A stretch of DNA of 64,000 nt from Pirellula sp. (GTDB lineage Bacteria > Planctomycetota > Planctomycetia > Pirellulales > Lacipirellulaceae), in contig PNKX01000007.1 in assembly GCA_013822725.1 (NCBI GenBank), forward strand, positions 124,001 to 188,000, written 5' to 3'. This document shows, piece after piece, positions 25,579-34,624 of the stretch (position 1 is its first letter; each line of letters opens with the position of its first letter). The notes under the pieces were generated by a model. The model was given only the letters and a program-made list of their open reading frames with translations, was not told the origin of the DNA and did not search any database. The position numbers and the translations under genes were made by a program.

Positions 25579-28500
25579 TTATCGCTTCGGCGGCTTACGG
25601 TGGGAAAGCGCCGTGATCAGCCCAAGCATCAATACGCTTAGGCCGGCTGGCTCGGGTACGGCGGCAGCGGGCGGCGGGCTGCCCACGCTCCCCAACTGCC
25701 GCTGCCAGACGAGATAGTCGGCGCCATCGACGCGGCCGTCCCCATTGGCGTCGCCTTGGCTGTGCGAGGCGGCGAAGTTCGCGCCGAATCCAGACTTCCA
25801 CGCCGCCAAATCGCCGGCGTCGACGACGCCGCTGCCGTCGAAGTCGCCTTGCATCGCCACGGATAGGGCTTTCAACGACACGTCACCGCCACTGGCGCTG
25901 AGGGCCCAGTCGACGCGCCATCCGTCAGCGATCGTATTCAGACCCGTAGAGTTGGCGAACATGCCGGCAAGAGAATCGGCCGTCAGTACGGTGAAGACGT
26001 CGTTGACTTGCGGCAGGAAGTCGTTGATCAAGGAGAGGTCGAGCAGCGCGCCGTCGAGCGCGGTGTGGCCGGCGACGTTGAGCTGGTCGTACCCCAAGCC
26101 GGCTTGAGAGCCTCCGAGTTCAATGTTGAGGCGGCCTCCAGAATTGATTGAGATATCGCCGTCGATCGTCAGAAAGCCAGCCGAAGCGCCTGGCGCTACG
26201 GCAGCGCCGTCCGCTAACAAAAAGTCGTTGCGGAGGACTCCGTTTCCGCTGAGCAATTGCCCCGCCCCCAGCGCGACGGTCATCGGCGCATCATCCAGAC
26301 GAAGCTGCAGCGACCGACCAGCGTCGACGTGTAAGGAGGCGGTGAAAAGCAACTCGTCGAGTCCTCCGCGAACGACGTTGAGTACGGAGTTCGTCTCTGC
26401 TGCGAGAATCGTACCGCCGAGTTCGACCAAGCCTCGATCCGTCCCCTGACGGCGACCGAGCACAAGTTCCGCATCCGCGCCGACGTACAGTTGTCCCAGA
26501 AAACGAGTCGTTTCGTTGCTGAAGGTCGTCAGCGGCGCCCCGTCCAGGTGCACCGGGCCAGTCAGAGTAAATCCTCCGACGTAGGAAGCACGCATCACGC
26601 GCAGCGGGCCCGTCAATCGGCTCTGCGAGCTTCCCCGCAGTATGCCGCCGTCCAGAATCACTTGGTTAGCAAAATCAACGCCGGTTCCGAGCGAGTCGTA
26701 CGAGAGATTCAGCGTACCGCCTGAGTGGACCGACACGTCTCCTGAACCTAACGCCTGCGGCCGATAAGCCGAAATCGCGGCTTCATAGATGTGGACGTCG
26801 CCGGTGAAGTCTGGATTGTTGCGGCTAATGCCAAGCGCTGCATCCCTGCTAAAGTCGCCTGAATCGAAATACTGAATGTCGCTGTGGAACGATAGTTCGC
26901 CGTCGCCGCTCAGAGGGCCGGTTAACGATGGCGTGGGATTGTTGAAGATTCTCATCGTGATCAATGTCGATGGGGCAGTGATCGAGATCGGCCCTGAGAG
27001 CTTGAAGAATTCAAGTTCGCCGCCGTTGAGCTTGATGGCATTCGCAGCAGCGGCCTCCTGCTCAATACGCAAGCGTCCCCCGTTCACTTCGAATCGAGCG
27101 GCCGGCATCCCGGCAACGGTGAGGGTTCCGTACTCGACAGTGACTGTGCCGGCGTAAGAGGCGTCGCTCGGCTGAGCCGACTTGATCGATGCCGTGCCAA
27201 TGGTCGATTTGCGAATCGGAAAGTCGCCCACCAATTTCGGGTATTGAATCGAACCATACTCGAGCTCAATTTCCTCAAACTCAAACTGGCCGTTTCCGGT
27301 GAGCGAGCCTCCTCCGGCAATGCGGAGCTTTCCCATTTGCTTCACTCCGGTAGGAGCGTACGCAACCTCCAAGTTACCTCCGAGCACATTGACGTCGATG
27401 TCGCTGGGGAGCGAGTTTTCGTTCTGAAAGCTCACCGTACTCTCGTTAACGAACAGTTTGCCTGTAAAGGAGTTGTTGCCGCTGACATTGGCGGCGGTAA
27501 TCGTCACATCGAGCGGCCCATCAGCGCCGTCGACAATATTGGCCTTCAGCGTCGCTCCATTGTGAAAAATCAACTCGCGCCCCGCCGCGGCGGTAATATT
27601 GCCATTGCGAATTTCGCCTCCCCAAGCGATGACGCCCCCTGATGCGACTGTCAACGTGTGACCTCCTAAATCGACGATGCCGTCACGCTCGACGAGCAAC
27701 GCCTTCACCGTCCGATCGGCAGTGAGAACCGGCCGCCCCGTCGCTGGAACTCCGATGACGTCATTTGCGGTCGCTGTATTCAAATTCGACTTGATCGATC
27801 CACGGTTCATCGTGCGAATCTGGCCGTTGATTACCTCGCCGAACAGTGGATAGAACGACCCGCCGGTCGAGCCATCTACCATCGTCATCCACGGCAAGAG
27901 GCCGCCGGCGTTGTCCGGAATCTGCGTCACCGTAATCGGACTATTTACTTCAATAGAGAGGGTGGCGCCGGCTTGGCGCTCAATCCGGTTGGCCGACAAC
28001 GTCATATCCCTGGAATCAATGTAAGAGTGCCCCTCGGCGAAACGGAGCGTCCCAAACGCCTCGACGCCCCCGCCGTAAGCACCGAGCGAACCTCCGCGAA
28101 ACTCGACGGGGATGCGGGCGTCGACTCGATCGACGTTGACCCCGCCTTCTTGATTGTCAAGAAGAAGCGTGCCGTCGAACGTTCCTTCGCTTTCGTGCAG
28201 CACAATCCCCGAGGTATGGCCCAGCCTGCCGTTACCTGCGAGTTCAACGTAACCTTGTCGCACATCGGTGATGCCGGTGTAGGTATTCACGTAGTTCATC
28301 ATTCGTACGGCGACTCCGTTTCCCCACGTGGTGAGCGATCCCCCTTGCACCTGCCCGTGGATGCGGAGCATCCCATTGCGAGAGTTGCCCCCGCCCCCGA
28401 TGATCGAGCCGTTCGGGCCGAGATCGAGCCGGCCTGTCATCGTCGTCGAACCGCCGCAACAGTCGCCGCCCATGTAGAGCCCGCCCAGGTTAAGCGGTCC

Positions 28501-30771
28501 GACGGCGTCCTCCAAATAGATATCGTCTGCGATGGCGGCCACGTCGCGGACCAAGAGTTGAGCTCCGCGGGCGACGCGCGTCGCTCCGGCGGTCGTCCCG
28601 AGCCCGCCGGCGTAGGCTTGCAGGACACCCTGCTCAACGACAATTTGTCCGGCGAACTGCGGCATGTCGGCGAGGTTCGCGCCGGCATAAGTTGTCTTGC
28701 GAATGACGGGGGCTCCGGTGATCGAGCCTTCCAACCGCCCATCCTGCAACTCAATTTCGCCGGCGACGTTGAGCGTTTTTCCAGGAGCGACGATGACCCG
28801 TCCTTTATCACGCACCTTCAATGAGTCGACGGATGAGTTTGCATTGATCAACATCCGTCCTTGAGCCGCTTCGGCGGGGCCGGCGAATGACGAGGGGACG
28901 TTGACCGCCAACTGCGGCTCGCTTGAACTACCAAATTCATTGACGAGCATCTGAGGAAGACGGGGTACGCTGGCATTCAAGTTGATGATCCCTTCGCCGC
29001 CGACAAAGAACTTCTCGTTTGTCGGGGCGTTCACGTTCAGCGTGCCGTATCTAACGACAGTCCCCCAATCCGTTGTACCGAAAGCTGTTGAAGAGTTTGC
29101 ATTGACGACGCCTCCGGATATCGAGGTAGCTCCCTGATAAGTGTTATGGCTGGAGATCGTTTGATCGTTTTGGTAATACCCCCCGAATTCAATGTTTCCC
29201 TCGCCGGAAACGACGCCTGTAATACGTCCTCCCTTCACACCGACGACTCCATTCGATTTCTCGAGAACAATCGGACCGGCAACTTCGCCGAAGCTTTCGA
29301 TGAGGCCACGGGACGCGCGAATCTCGGAGTCAAACACCATGTCGGCTCGTAGTATCGTCATAGTACCGCCGCTCATCTTCACAGCCCCAGGCACGGCCGA
29401 CTGATGATCGAGCAACACCGAGCCGTTTAAAACGATGAGATCGCCTGAAAAGGTATTTGCCGTCTCCAAGCGAACTTCTGAACCCGAACCATCGATGATC
29501 AGATTCCCCTCATGCGCCAATGGAGCCCCGTTGACGGCGAGACTGCCCCGCAGCTTCACGTCGCCCGTTCCGACGATGCCGCCGGCGAGGCGACGGTTGC
29601 CGGAGATCGAGGCGTCGCTCGCCTGATCGAGCGTGATCGTTTGCGTATAGTCGACCCCGCTCGGCAGGTTGACGGCTCCCTTCCGGAGCGTCAGCGGACC
29701 GGCCGCGGAACTGGCCGTCGTGAAGTTCAACGTCCCGCCATTGACGTACATCGGCTCCGTAGTGGCGGCTCCCACGTTGAGCGTGCCGCCATTGATCGTC
29801 GTCCCCTCGGCCGCGCTGCCGAACGCCGTCGGCGAGGTGGCGTAAACGGTTCCCCCGGAAACGTACGTATGACCGGTATGCGTGTTGTTGCCGCGCACAT
29901 ATAGCGCATCGCGAGATTGGTTGTCAATCGTCAGATCGCCGGCGCCGGAGATCGCGCTATGAATGTTCGTGACGCCAAGCGACTGTTCGAATTGGCCGCC
30001 GCCGCGCGGATCGGTGAACAGTGGGTTCCGCGGCCGGAAGATCGTCGACGAACCGGAGATTTCGATCGGACCGGTGAGATCCTTGTTGGCGATTTGGACC
30101 ACGCCCCCGTCGATGTGAAGCGGCTCGACGGTCGACTGCTCCACAACGAGCCTGCCCCCCGAACGAATCGTCGTCAGCCCGGCAGCGGTTCCAAGCGCCT
30201 GAGCATGACCGGCGATCACGACGCCATCAGCGATCTCCAGGTCGCCGTTCCACGCGGGGTTGGCAACTCCTAATCGCAAGCTGCCGGCGCCGCTTTTCAA
30301 GAGATCGCCAGAGGAACCGATAGTACCGTTGAGATTCAACGTCCCTTGCAACGCGACGTCGGCATGCAGCAGATCAGCCGATCCCCATCCCACGGGCATG
30401 CCGACGGCGACGTTGAGGTCGCCGGCGTCAGGAACCAGTCGAAACAGCAATTCGCCTGACCCGTCGTTCGCAAAATTCAGCGGGCTAATTCCCGACAGGT
30501 TTGCCGTTCCTCGCCCGCTGATGAGCAACTGCTCCAACGTCACTGGACTACCGACCGTAACCGCGCCGACCGCGTCTGGACTTAGCCAAATCTCAGCGAC
30601 CTGGCCAGAGCCGTTCGCGACCCCGTTGGACCATTTGCTTGCATCGAACCAGTTAATCGTGCCTGATCCTAGGTTGAGCACGCTGGTTTGGGCATGCGCG
30701 ACAGTAGACCAAGCGGCAGTCAGAACGAAAACAAGCGCCAACAGGCAGGCGGAGAGGGGCGATAATTTCAT
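25579..30771 (-). CDS. Large surface protein with beta-strand repeats, dockerin-like and PEP-CTERM tail
   Basis: This 1730-residue secreted protein has a signal peptide at residues 1-27 (ending VAHAQ). The body is a run of repeats with motifs such as SGAGDLTIDNQSRD, NTHTGHTYVSGGTV and GVVNANSSTAFG; the T-x-G-x-T-x-[IV]-x-x-G-x-V pattern is the autotransporter-associated beta-strand repeat. Near residues 1650-1700 two calcium-loop-like segments (GDFDGSGVVDAGDL, GDANGDGRVDGADY) resemble a dockerin type I pair. The end is VPEPAG, a hydrophobic helix and RKPPKR, a PEP-CTERM sorting signal for exosortase processing. It is one of the largest genes in the window and probably surface-displayed. Binding target is unknown. 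Confidence 0.9.
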   Translation of the reverse strand: MKLSPLSACLLALVFVLTAAWSTVAHAQTSVLNLGSGTINWFDASKWSNGVANGSGQVAEIWLSPDAVGAVTVGSPVTLEQLLISGRGTANLSGISPLNFANDGSGELLFRLVPDAGDLNVAVGMPVGWGSADLLHADVALQGTLNLNGTIGSSGDLLKSGAGSLRLGVANPAWNGDLEIADGVVIAGHAQALGTAAGLTTIRSGGRLVVEQSTVEPLHIDGGVVQIANKDLTGPIEISGSSTIFRPRNPLFTDPRGGGQFEQSLGVTNIHSAISGAGDLTIDNQSRDALYVRGNNTHTGHTYVSGGTVYATSPTAFGSAAEGTTINGGTLNVGAATTEPMYVNGGTLNFTTASSAAGPLTLRKGAVNLPSGVDYTQTITLDQASDASISGNRRLAGGIVGTGDVKLRGSLAVNGAPLAHEGNLIIDGSGSEVRLETANTFSGDLIVLNGSVLLDHQSAVPGAVKMSGGTMTILRADMVFDSEIRASRGLIESFGEVAGPIVLEKSNGVVGVKGGRITGVVSGEGNIEFGGYYQNDQTISSHNTYQGATSISGGVVNANSSTAFGTTDWGTVVRYGTLNVNAPTNEKFFVGGEGIINLNASVPRLPQMLVNEFGSSSEPQLAVNVPSSFAGPAEAAQGRMLINANSSVDSLKVRDKGRVIVAPGKTLNVAGEIELQDGRLEGSITGAPVIRKTTYAGANLADMPQFAGQIVVEQGVLQAYAGGLGTTAGATRVARGAQLLVRDVAAIADDIYLEDAVGPLNLGGLYMGGDCCGGSTTMTGRLDLGPNGSIIGGGGNSRNGMLRIHGQVQGGSLTTWGNGVAVRMMNYVNTYTGITDVRQGYVELAGNGRLGHTSGIVLHESEGTFDGTLLLDNQEGGVNVDRVDARIPVEFRGGSLGAYGGGVEAFGTLRFAEGHSYIDSRDMTLSANRIERQAGATLSIEVNSPITVTQIPDNAGGLLPWMTMVDGSTGGSFYPLFGEVINGQIRTMNRGSIKSNLNTATANDVIGVPATGRPVLTADRTVKALLVERDGIVDLGGHTLTVASGGVIAWGGEIRNGNITAAAGRELIFHNGATLKANIVDGADGPLDVTITAANVSGNNSFTGKLFVNESTVSFQNENSLPSDIDVNVLGGNLEVAYAPTGVKQMGKLRIAGGGSLTGNGQFEFEEIELEYGSIQYPKLVGDFPIRKSTIGTASIKSAQPSDASYAGTVTVEYGTLTVAGMPAARFEVNGGRLRIEQEAAAANAIKLNGGELEFFKLSGPISITAPSTLITMRIFNNPTPSLTGPLSGDGELSFHSDIQYFDSGDFSRDAALGISRNNPDFTGDVHIYEAAISAYRPQALGSGDVSVHSGGTLNLSYDSLGTGVDFANQVILDGGILRGSSQSRLTGPLRVMRASYVGGFTLTGPVHLDGAPLTTFSNETTRFLGQLYVGADAELVLGRRQGTDRGLVELGGTILAAETNSVLNVVRGGLDELLFTASLHVDAGRSLQLRLDDAPMTVALGAGQLLSGNGVLRNDFLLADGAAVAPGASAGFLTIDGDISINSGGRLNIELGGSQAGLGYDQLNVAGHTALDGALLDLSLINDFLPQVNDVFTVLTADSLAGMFANSTGLNTIADGWRVDWALSASGGDVSLKALSVAMQGDFDGSGVVDAGDLAAWKSGFGANFAASHSQGDANGDGRVDGADYLVWQRQLGSVGSPPPAAAVPEPAGLSVLMLGLITALSHRKPPKR

Positions 30772-31174
30772 CGTTGTCTATGAGTGCAAGATGTTTTGTT
30801 TCTCGTAATCCGCTTGCCGCTCGACCATCGCTCGGCAAAAAAAGAGACAAGCCCACGCATTCTATCTGATCTGAGCAATTCGCTCAAATCTGTCGTTTAT
30901 GGTTATTTTTGGCAAATTTTTCAGTAGCGGCGTGACAACGGATTTCGCCGTGTAGCGGTTGACAATCACTCCGCACGCGGCTCTGCAGCGAAGCCGAACT
31001 ACGGCCACCGCCGATTGTCGAAAGAGCGTGCCTGTGGATTGGCTGGTAAGCGGTCCAGCGAATGGACAACTGCTGCGTGTGCGGCGTGCGTGTATCTGCT
31101 TCACCCTGTCAGGATGCCACTGGCGCCAACCGCGGCTACTCCGTTCTCCCCTCAACTCTCTGCGCCTCCCCGCC

Positions 31175-31199
31175 GGGTGCCACTGGCGTGTCGCCAGTG
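31175..31199. repeat. Solitary family F arm
   Basis: GGGTGCCACTGGCGTGTCGCC and onward matches the arm of 10162-10239 but has no clear partner here. Confidence 0.75.
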
Positions 31200-31288
31200 T
31201 AAAGCGTCACAACGGCATGGCCGCTGATCGACTTGCAACTAGCCTGAAAGACAGGGCCCCAGCGGCCAGGAATGAGAGTCTTCCAGCG

Positions 31289-31370
31289 CCCAAAAAAATC
31301 CGCCAACTACCCTACAGAAAACGGCCACGCCATCTGCTAGGTTCGAAGGTGTCCGGCATTCCAGCCTGAC
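31289..31370. repeat. Dispersed direct repeat, copy 2
   Basis: This is the partner of 22901-22980 in the same orientation; ATCCGCCAACTACCCTACAG and GCTAGGTTCGAAGGTGT are the best-matching parts. It is non-coding. Confidence 0.8.
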
Positions 31371-31691
31371 CTACAGTTGCTCTTTGAAAATTCAGACCTA
31401 CGTCAGTCAGTCCCGCCAGCTACGACTGCAGTTCCATGCGCGGGCTAAACGCCCATCGCAAATCGTCTGCCCAAAACTCAACAGCAGACGCATTGCTCAA
31501 GAGTGCCAACAAAAAGCAGTTGGCCGACATGGCAGAGACGGCAGACACGGCAGACTAGCAAAAAGCAGACGTTTTTCACCAAAAAGACGCTTTGCGTAGC
31601 GTTTCCACCGAGAAGAGACGCCATTTGCGCCGCGCCGCATTTCGTCTGCGTCTCACTGCAATGCGGACGCATTAAACGGGTTGGCAGAAGA

Positions 31692-31851
31692 TTAACTACC
31701 AAGGCACGAAGATCACCAAGAAGCACGAAGGAATGTAAAGTGAAGGGAAGAGCGAAAAACCCGGCGACGAAGCCAGTCCTCCCTGATCATCTTCTTCCTT
31801 ACGCTTCTCTTCCTTCGTGTGTCTTGGTGATCTTCGTGCCTTGGTGGTTAG
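31692..31851. repeat. Inverted repeat, family C (ACCAAGGCACGAAG)
   Basis: The left arm is 31692-31731 and the right arm 31812-31851, about 40 bp each, imperfect, with internal CACGAAG sub-repeats. A similar element is at 48227-48367 and a lone left arm at 51921-51960. Confidence 0.9.
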
Positions 31852-31860
31852 CCTTGCTCA

Positions 31861-31891
31861 ACGCTCCGGCAGGTCGTTGACCCGCGGCTAC
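31861..31891. repeat. Family D terminal arm overlapping a stop codon
   Basis: The arm reads CGCTCCGGCAGGTCGTTGAC and onward, ending CCGCGGCTA. Its last bases supply the TAG stop of the Nramp-like gene (minus strand). The same arm is the outer module at 48185 and 58424-58592. Confidence 0.85.
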
Positions 31892-33357
31892 TTCGTGAGC
31901 GTCTGCCACAGCCCAAAACCGGCGATGCTGGAGACGCCCGTGAGGATGATCGCCGAGGCGACGCCGGCCAGCAGCATCCACCACCGGGTGCGGTACGCCG
32001 CCGGCAGCTGGAAGTTGAGATAGAGCCCCGCGAACATCGCAAGGCAGACGCCGAGGCTCGTGGCGAGAAAGTTGACAGTTTGGGTCATCGCGTCGAAATC
32101 CATCGAGCTCCAAATGACGGCGCTCGCGGCGGCGAAGACGTAGGCGCAGATGATGAGCTGGATCTTGCGTTGGTTCCACTCGCGCTGCGGCCAGATCGCG
32201 CGGAAGTATTCGGTCACGCCGCGGGCGTAAACGTCGGGGTACGACTGGAGCGTGCCCCACAACGCAGCGACGACGCAGAGGTAGTAAACCCAGACGAGCG
32301 ACGGGTGGATCGCGTTCCAGATTTCGGCCTGATCGGTGAGGAGGCCCCAGCCGTCGAACTTGGCGATGTCTTCGCCCGCCTGTTGTTTCGGGTAGAGGAC
32401 GGCGGCGCCGGCGATCATGAAGGCGGCGCTGACCACCAGCAGGACGAAGGCGCCGAAGGCAACGTCCCAGCGAATGGGGCCGGCGGCGCGGCGGATTTCC
32501 TTTATCTGATTCGGATCGGTGGGGAGATAGTCGCCGGGCGTGCCCGCGGCGGCGCGCTCCAGGAGTTCTTGACGTTTTGGATGGCCGGTCATGCCCCAGC
32601 CGTGGAGCGCGATGAAATCGGGGTAGACGAGGTAGGTCATGACGCTGCCGCCGACGTAGCCCATGGTGACGGCGATCAGCGGCCAGACGTTGTCGCGGAA
32701 AAGCGGCGGCGCCGACGCGGGGACGCTCGGGATGTGACCGATGGAGAAGAGGCCCTGCAGCGCGGCGAGCCAATCGGGCCGCACCAGCAGCGTGCCGATG
32801 CACGTCCCGGTAACGAGGATGCCGCAGATGATGACCTGCTGTTTTTCGAGACTGCGGTAGCTTGTAGGAAGACTGAGTAGCAGCGCGATGGAAATGAAGA
32901 TCGTGGCCAGAATGCGGTTGGCGACGCCGTGATCGCCGCTGCCCAGCAGTAGATAACTCATGAGTTCGCCGGAAGGTCGGGCAAGGGCGCCCCAGAGGGG
33001 ACCGGCGGCTCCGAGTTCGAGCGCGATCAGCAGAAAGAGGAGCCAACCGCGGGGGCCGGGGATTTTGACCAGGCGCTGACCGGGGGACTCGCCGCTGACG
33101 GCCGTATAGCGGCCGAGAAAGTACGTGACGCAAACGCCCTTAGTGAGGGCGGCGAGGAGAATGAGCCACAGCAAGCCGTAGCCCATCCAGGCGCCGGTAC
33201 GGACGACGACAATCGTCTCGCCGGCGCCGATCGACACCGAAGCGAGGACCGCCGCCGGACCGAACATGCCAAGGAGGCGGACGAGTTTGCCGGGGGACCA
33301 GGGTTCAGCCAGCGGACCGCGTAACGGGGCTGGTGCGAGAGGAGAGGAGTTGGGCAT
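31888..33357 (-). CDS. Nramp-like divalent metal transporter family protein
   Basis: This 489-residue protein has about eleven membrane helices. The first helix contains MFGPAAVLASVSIGAGETIVVVRTGAW where canonical Nramps have DPGN, so it belongs to the divergent planctomycete Nramp-like branch with unproved metal specificity. Later segments include GPLWGALARP and WPLIAVTMGYVGGSVMTYLVYPDF. The start at 33357 gives MPNSSPLAP; the frame is open to 33519 but starts there are unlikely. The stop codon TAG is formed by the terminus of the family D repeat. Confidence 0.83.
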   Translation of the reverse strand: MPNSSPLAPAPLRGPLAEPWSPGKLVRLLGMFGPAAVLASVSIGAGETIVVVRTGAWMGYGLLWLILLAALTKGVCVTYFLGRYTAVSGESPGQRLVKIPGPRGWLLFLLIALELGAAGPLWGALARPSGELMSYLLLGSGDHGVANRILATIFISIALLLSLPTSYRSLEKQQVIICGILVTGTCIGTLLVRPDWLAALQGLFSIGHIPSVPASAPPLFRDNVWPLIAVTMGYVGGSVMTYLVYPDFIALHGWGMTGHPKRQELLERAAAGTPGDYLPTDPNQIKEIRRAAGPIRWDVAFGAFVLLVVSAAFMIAGAAVLYPKQQAGEDIAKFDGWGLLTDQAEIWNAIHPSLVWVYYLCVVAALWGTLQSYPDVYARGVTEYFRAIWPQREWNQRKIQLIICAYVFAAASAVIWSSMDFDAMTQTVNFLATSLGVCLAMFAGLYLNFQLPAAYRTRWWMLLAGVASAIILTGVSSIAGFGLWQTLTK

Positions 33358-33534
33358 GCATGGGATTGTAAGGGGGAAGGACGAGTGCGGAAGGGGGAAG
33401 GCGGAACGAAACGAGGGTGGCATGGTCTCGACGGTACTCCGTCGTGACCATGAAGAAGCAAAGAGCAAGATTGAATCGCTCGACGCTGCTGCATGCTCAC
33501 GGCTGGGGGCCGAGAGCATGTCACCCAGTTCAGC

Positions 33535-33879
33535 TCATTGTTCGACGAAGTCCTTCAGTCGCGCCAGCGCCGCATCCCATTGTTCGGAGACGGCGGCGAG
33601 GGCGCGCTGGGCTTCTTCGAGCGAGCGGGGTTGGAGGGCGAAGAGCGTTTCGCGCCCGCTTTTCGCGCTCTGCACAATGCCGGCGCTTTCGAGGACGCGC
33701 AGGTGCTTAGTGATCGCCTGCCGCGTGACGTCGGCGCCTGCGGTCAGTTGCGTGATCGATTGCTGCGAACCGTCGGCGAGCTTGGCGACGATCTCCAAGC
33801 GCGTGCCGTCGCCGAGCGCCGCGAAGAGGGCGGCGCTTTTCAGCAAACGAGCGGCGGCGCGGCGGCTATTTTTCGACAT
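33535..33879 (-). CDS. ArsR-family winged-helix regulator
   Basis: This is a 114-residue transcription regulator. The winged helix-turn-helix spans about 15-85: ALFAALGDGTRLEIVAKLADG, then SITQLTAGADVTRQAITKHLRVLESAGIV, the recognition helix and wing of ArsR proteins. No metal-binding ELCVCDL motif is visible. It overlaps the upstream SRPBCC gene by 14 bases. Such regulators with an AHSA1-type partner are common and probably repress their own operon. Confidence 0.9.
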   Translation of the reverse strand: MSKNSRRAAARLLKSAALFAALGDGTRLEIVAKLADGSQQSITQLTAGADVTRQAITKHLRVLESAGIVQSAKSGRETLFALQPRSLEEAQRALAAVSEQWDAALARLKDFVEQ

Positions 33880-34324
33880 ACGCCTTGACGTTGTTGTTGA
33901 GCTGCGCGGCCCAGCCCTTGTCGTTCATGCGGAAGGCCTCGTCGCGACGGTGGGCGGGGATTTGATCGAAGCCCGATTCGGTGACCTGGAGCAGCACGCC
34001 CCCATCTTTAGGTTCGAGCGTAAATTCAACGAGCGTCCGCTGTTCGCCGGAGTAATCGACCTGCGGATCGATGGCGTAGGGGCGCCAGTAGAACGAGAAA
34101 TACGTTTGCGGTTTGATCTCGCCGACCTTCACTTCCATCGTCACATGCTCGTAACCCGGGTGGGTGATCTGGCCGCGGCAAAACTCGCCGGGAACAAAGG
34201 GGCCCTCCAGGTTGACGCGAAACCATTCGCCGAACTGCTTCGAGTCGGTGAGGGCTTGCCACACGCGGTCGAGCGGGGCGTTGAGTTGGATTTGCTTTTC
34301 GATGCGGTCGGTGGAGGATGGCAT
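33866..34324 (-). CDS. SRPBCC/AHSA1-domain protein
   Basis: This 152-residue START-like protein begins MPSSTDRIEKQIQLNAPLDRVWQALTD, the usual first strand and helix of the AHSA1/polyketide-cyclase-like fold. A VNLEGPFVPGEFCRGQIT segment and GWAAQLNNNVKAYVEK ending follow. It is translated together with the ArsR regulator. Roles for this pairing range from stress sensing to lipid binding; the ligand is unknown. The ATG at 34324 is chosen because MPSSTD matches the family. Confidence 0.9.
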   Translation of the reverse strand: MPSSTDRIEKQIQLNAPLDRVWQALTDSKQFGEWFRVNLEGPFVPGEFCRGQITHPGYEHVTMEVKVGEIKPQTYFSFYWRPYAIDPQVDYSGEQRTLVEFTLEPKDGGVLLQVTESGFDQIPAHRRDEAFRMNDKGWAAQLNNNVKAYVEK

Positions 34325-34624
34325 GGGGATGACCCTACGGGGATGGCGGATATTACGCAACTATTTAGTTGCACATTACCCAGCGACCGCGATTTGTGCA
34401 AGGGCGTGCTTGATAGCGACGCGAAGAAGTGCGCGAAGCAGCGGTGCTCGATAATTCACTATATCTTCGCCAAAATCGCATTGTCGCCGAGACCCCCTTC
34501 TGCGGAAATGGCAGATGGGTTCGATATGGTCTTGGACATTCGTATCGGCTACGGGTAACGTGTGTGGCTTAGAGGGTCGCGCCACCGGAACCGGCCGCAC
34601 GTTCACCGAGAAGAGAGCAAGCTA

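Larger units (their letters stand above)
30772..31887. other. Repeat-rich noncoding region of 1.1 kb
   Basis: This is the longest gene-free stretch. It holds a solitary family F arm (31175-31199), copy 2 of the dispersed repeat (31289-31370), a region rich in CAGACG and GGCAGAC short units (about 31380-31680), a family C inverted repeat (31692-31851) and a family D arm (31861-31891). Short ORFs here lack protein-like composition. Confidence 0.7.

Noticed and set aside
30959..31369. 136-residue plus-strand ORF in the repeat hotspot
   Set aside because: It runs through repeat copies and has no recognisable domain or ribosome-binding site.
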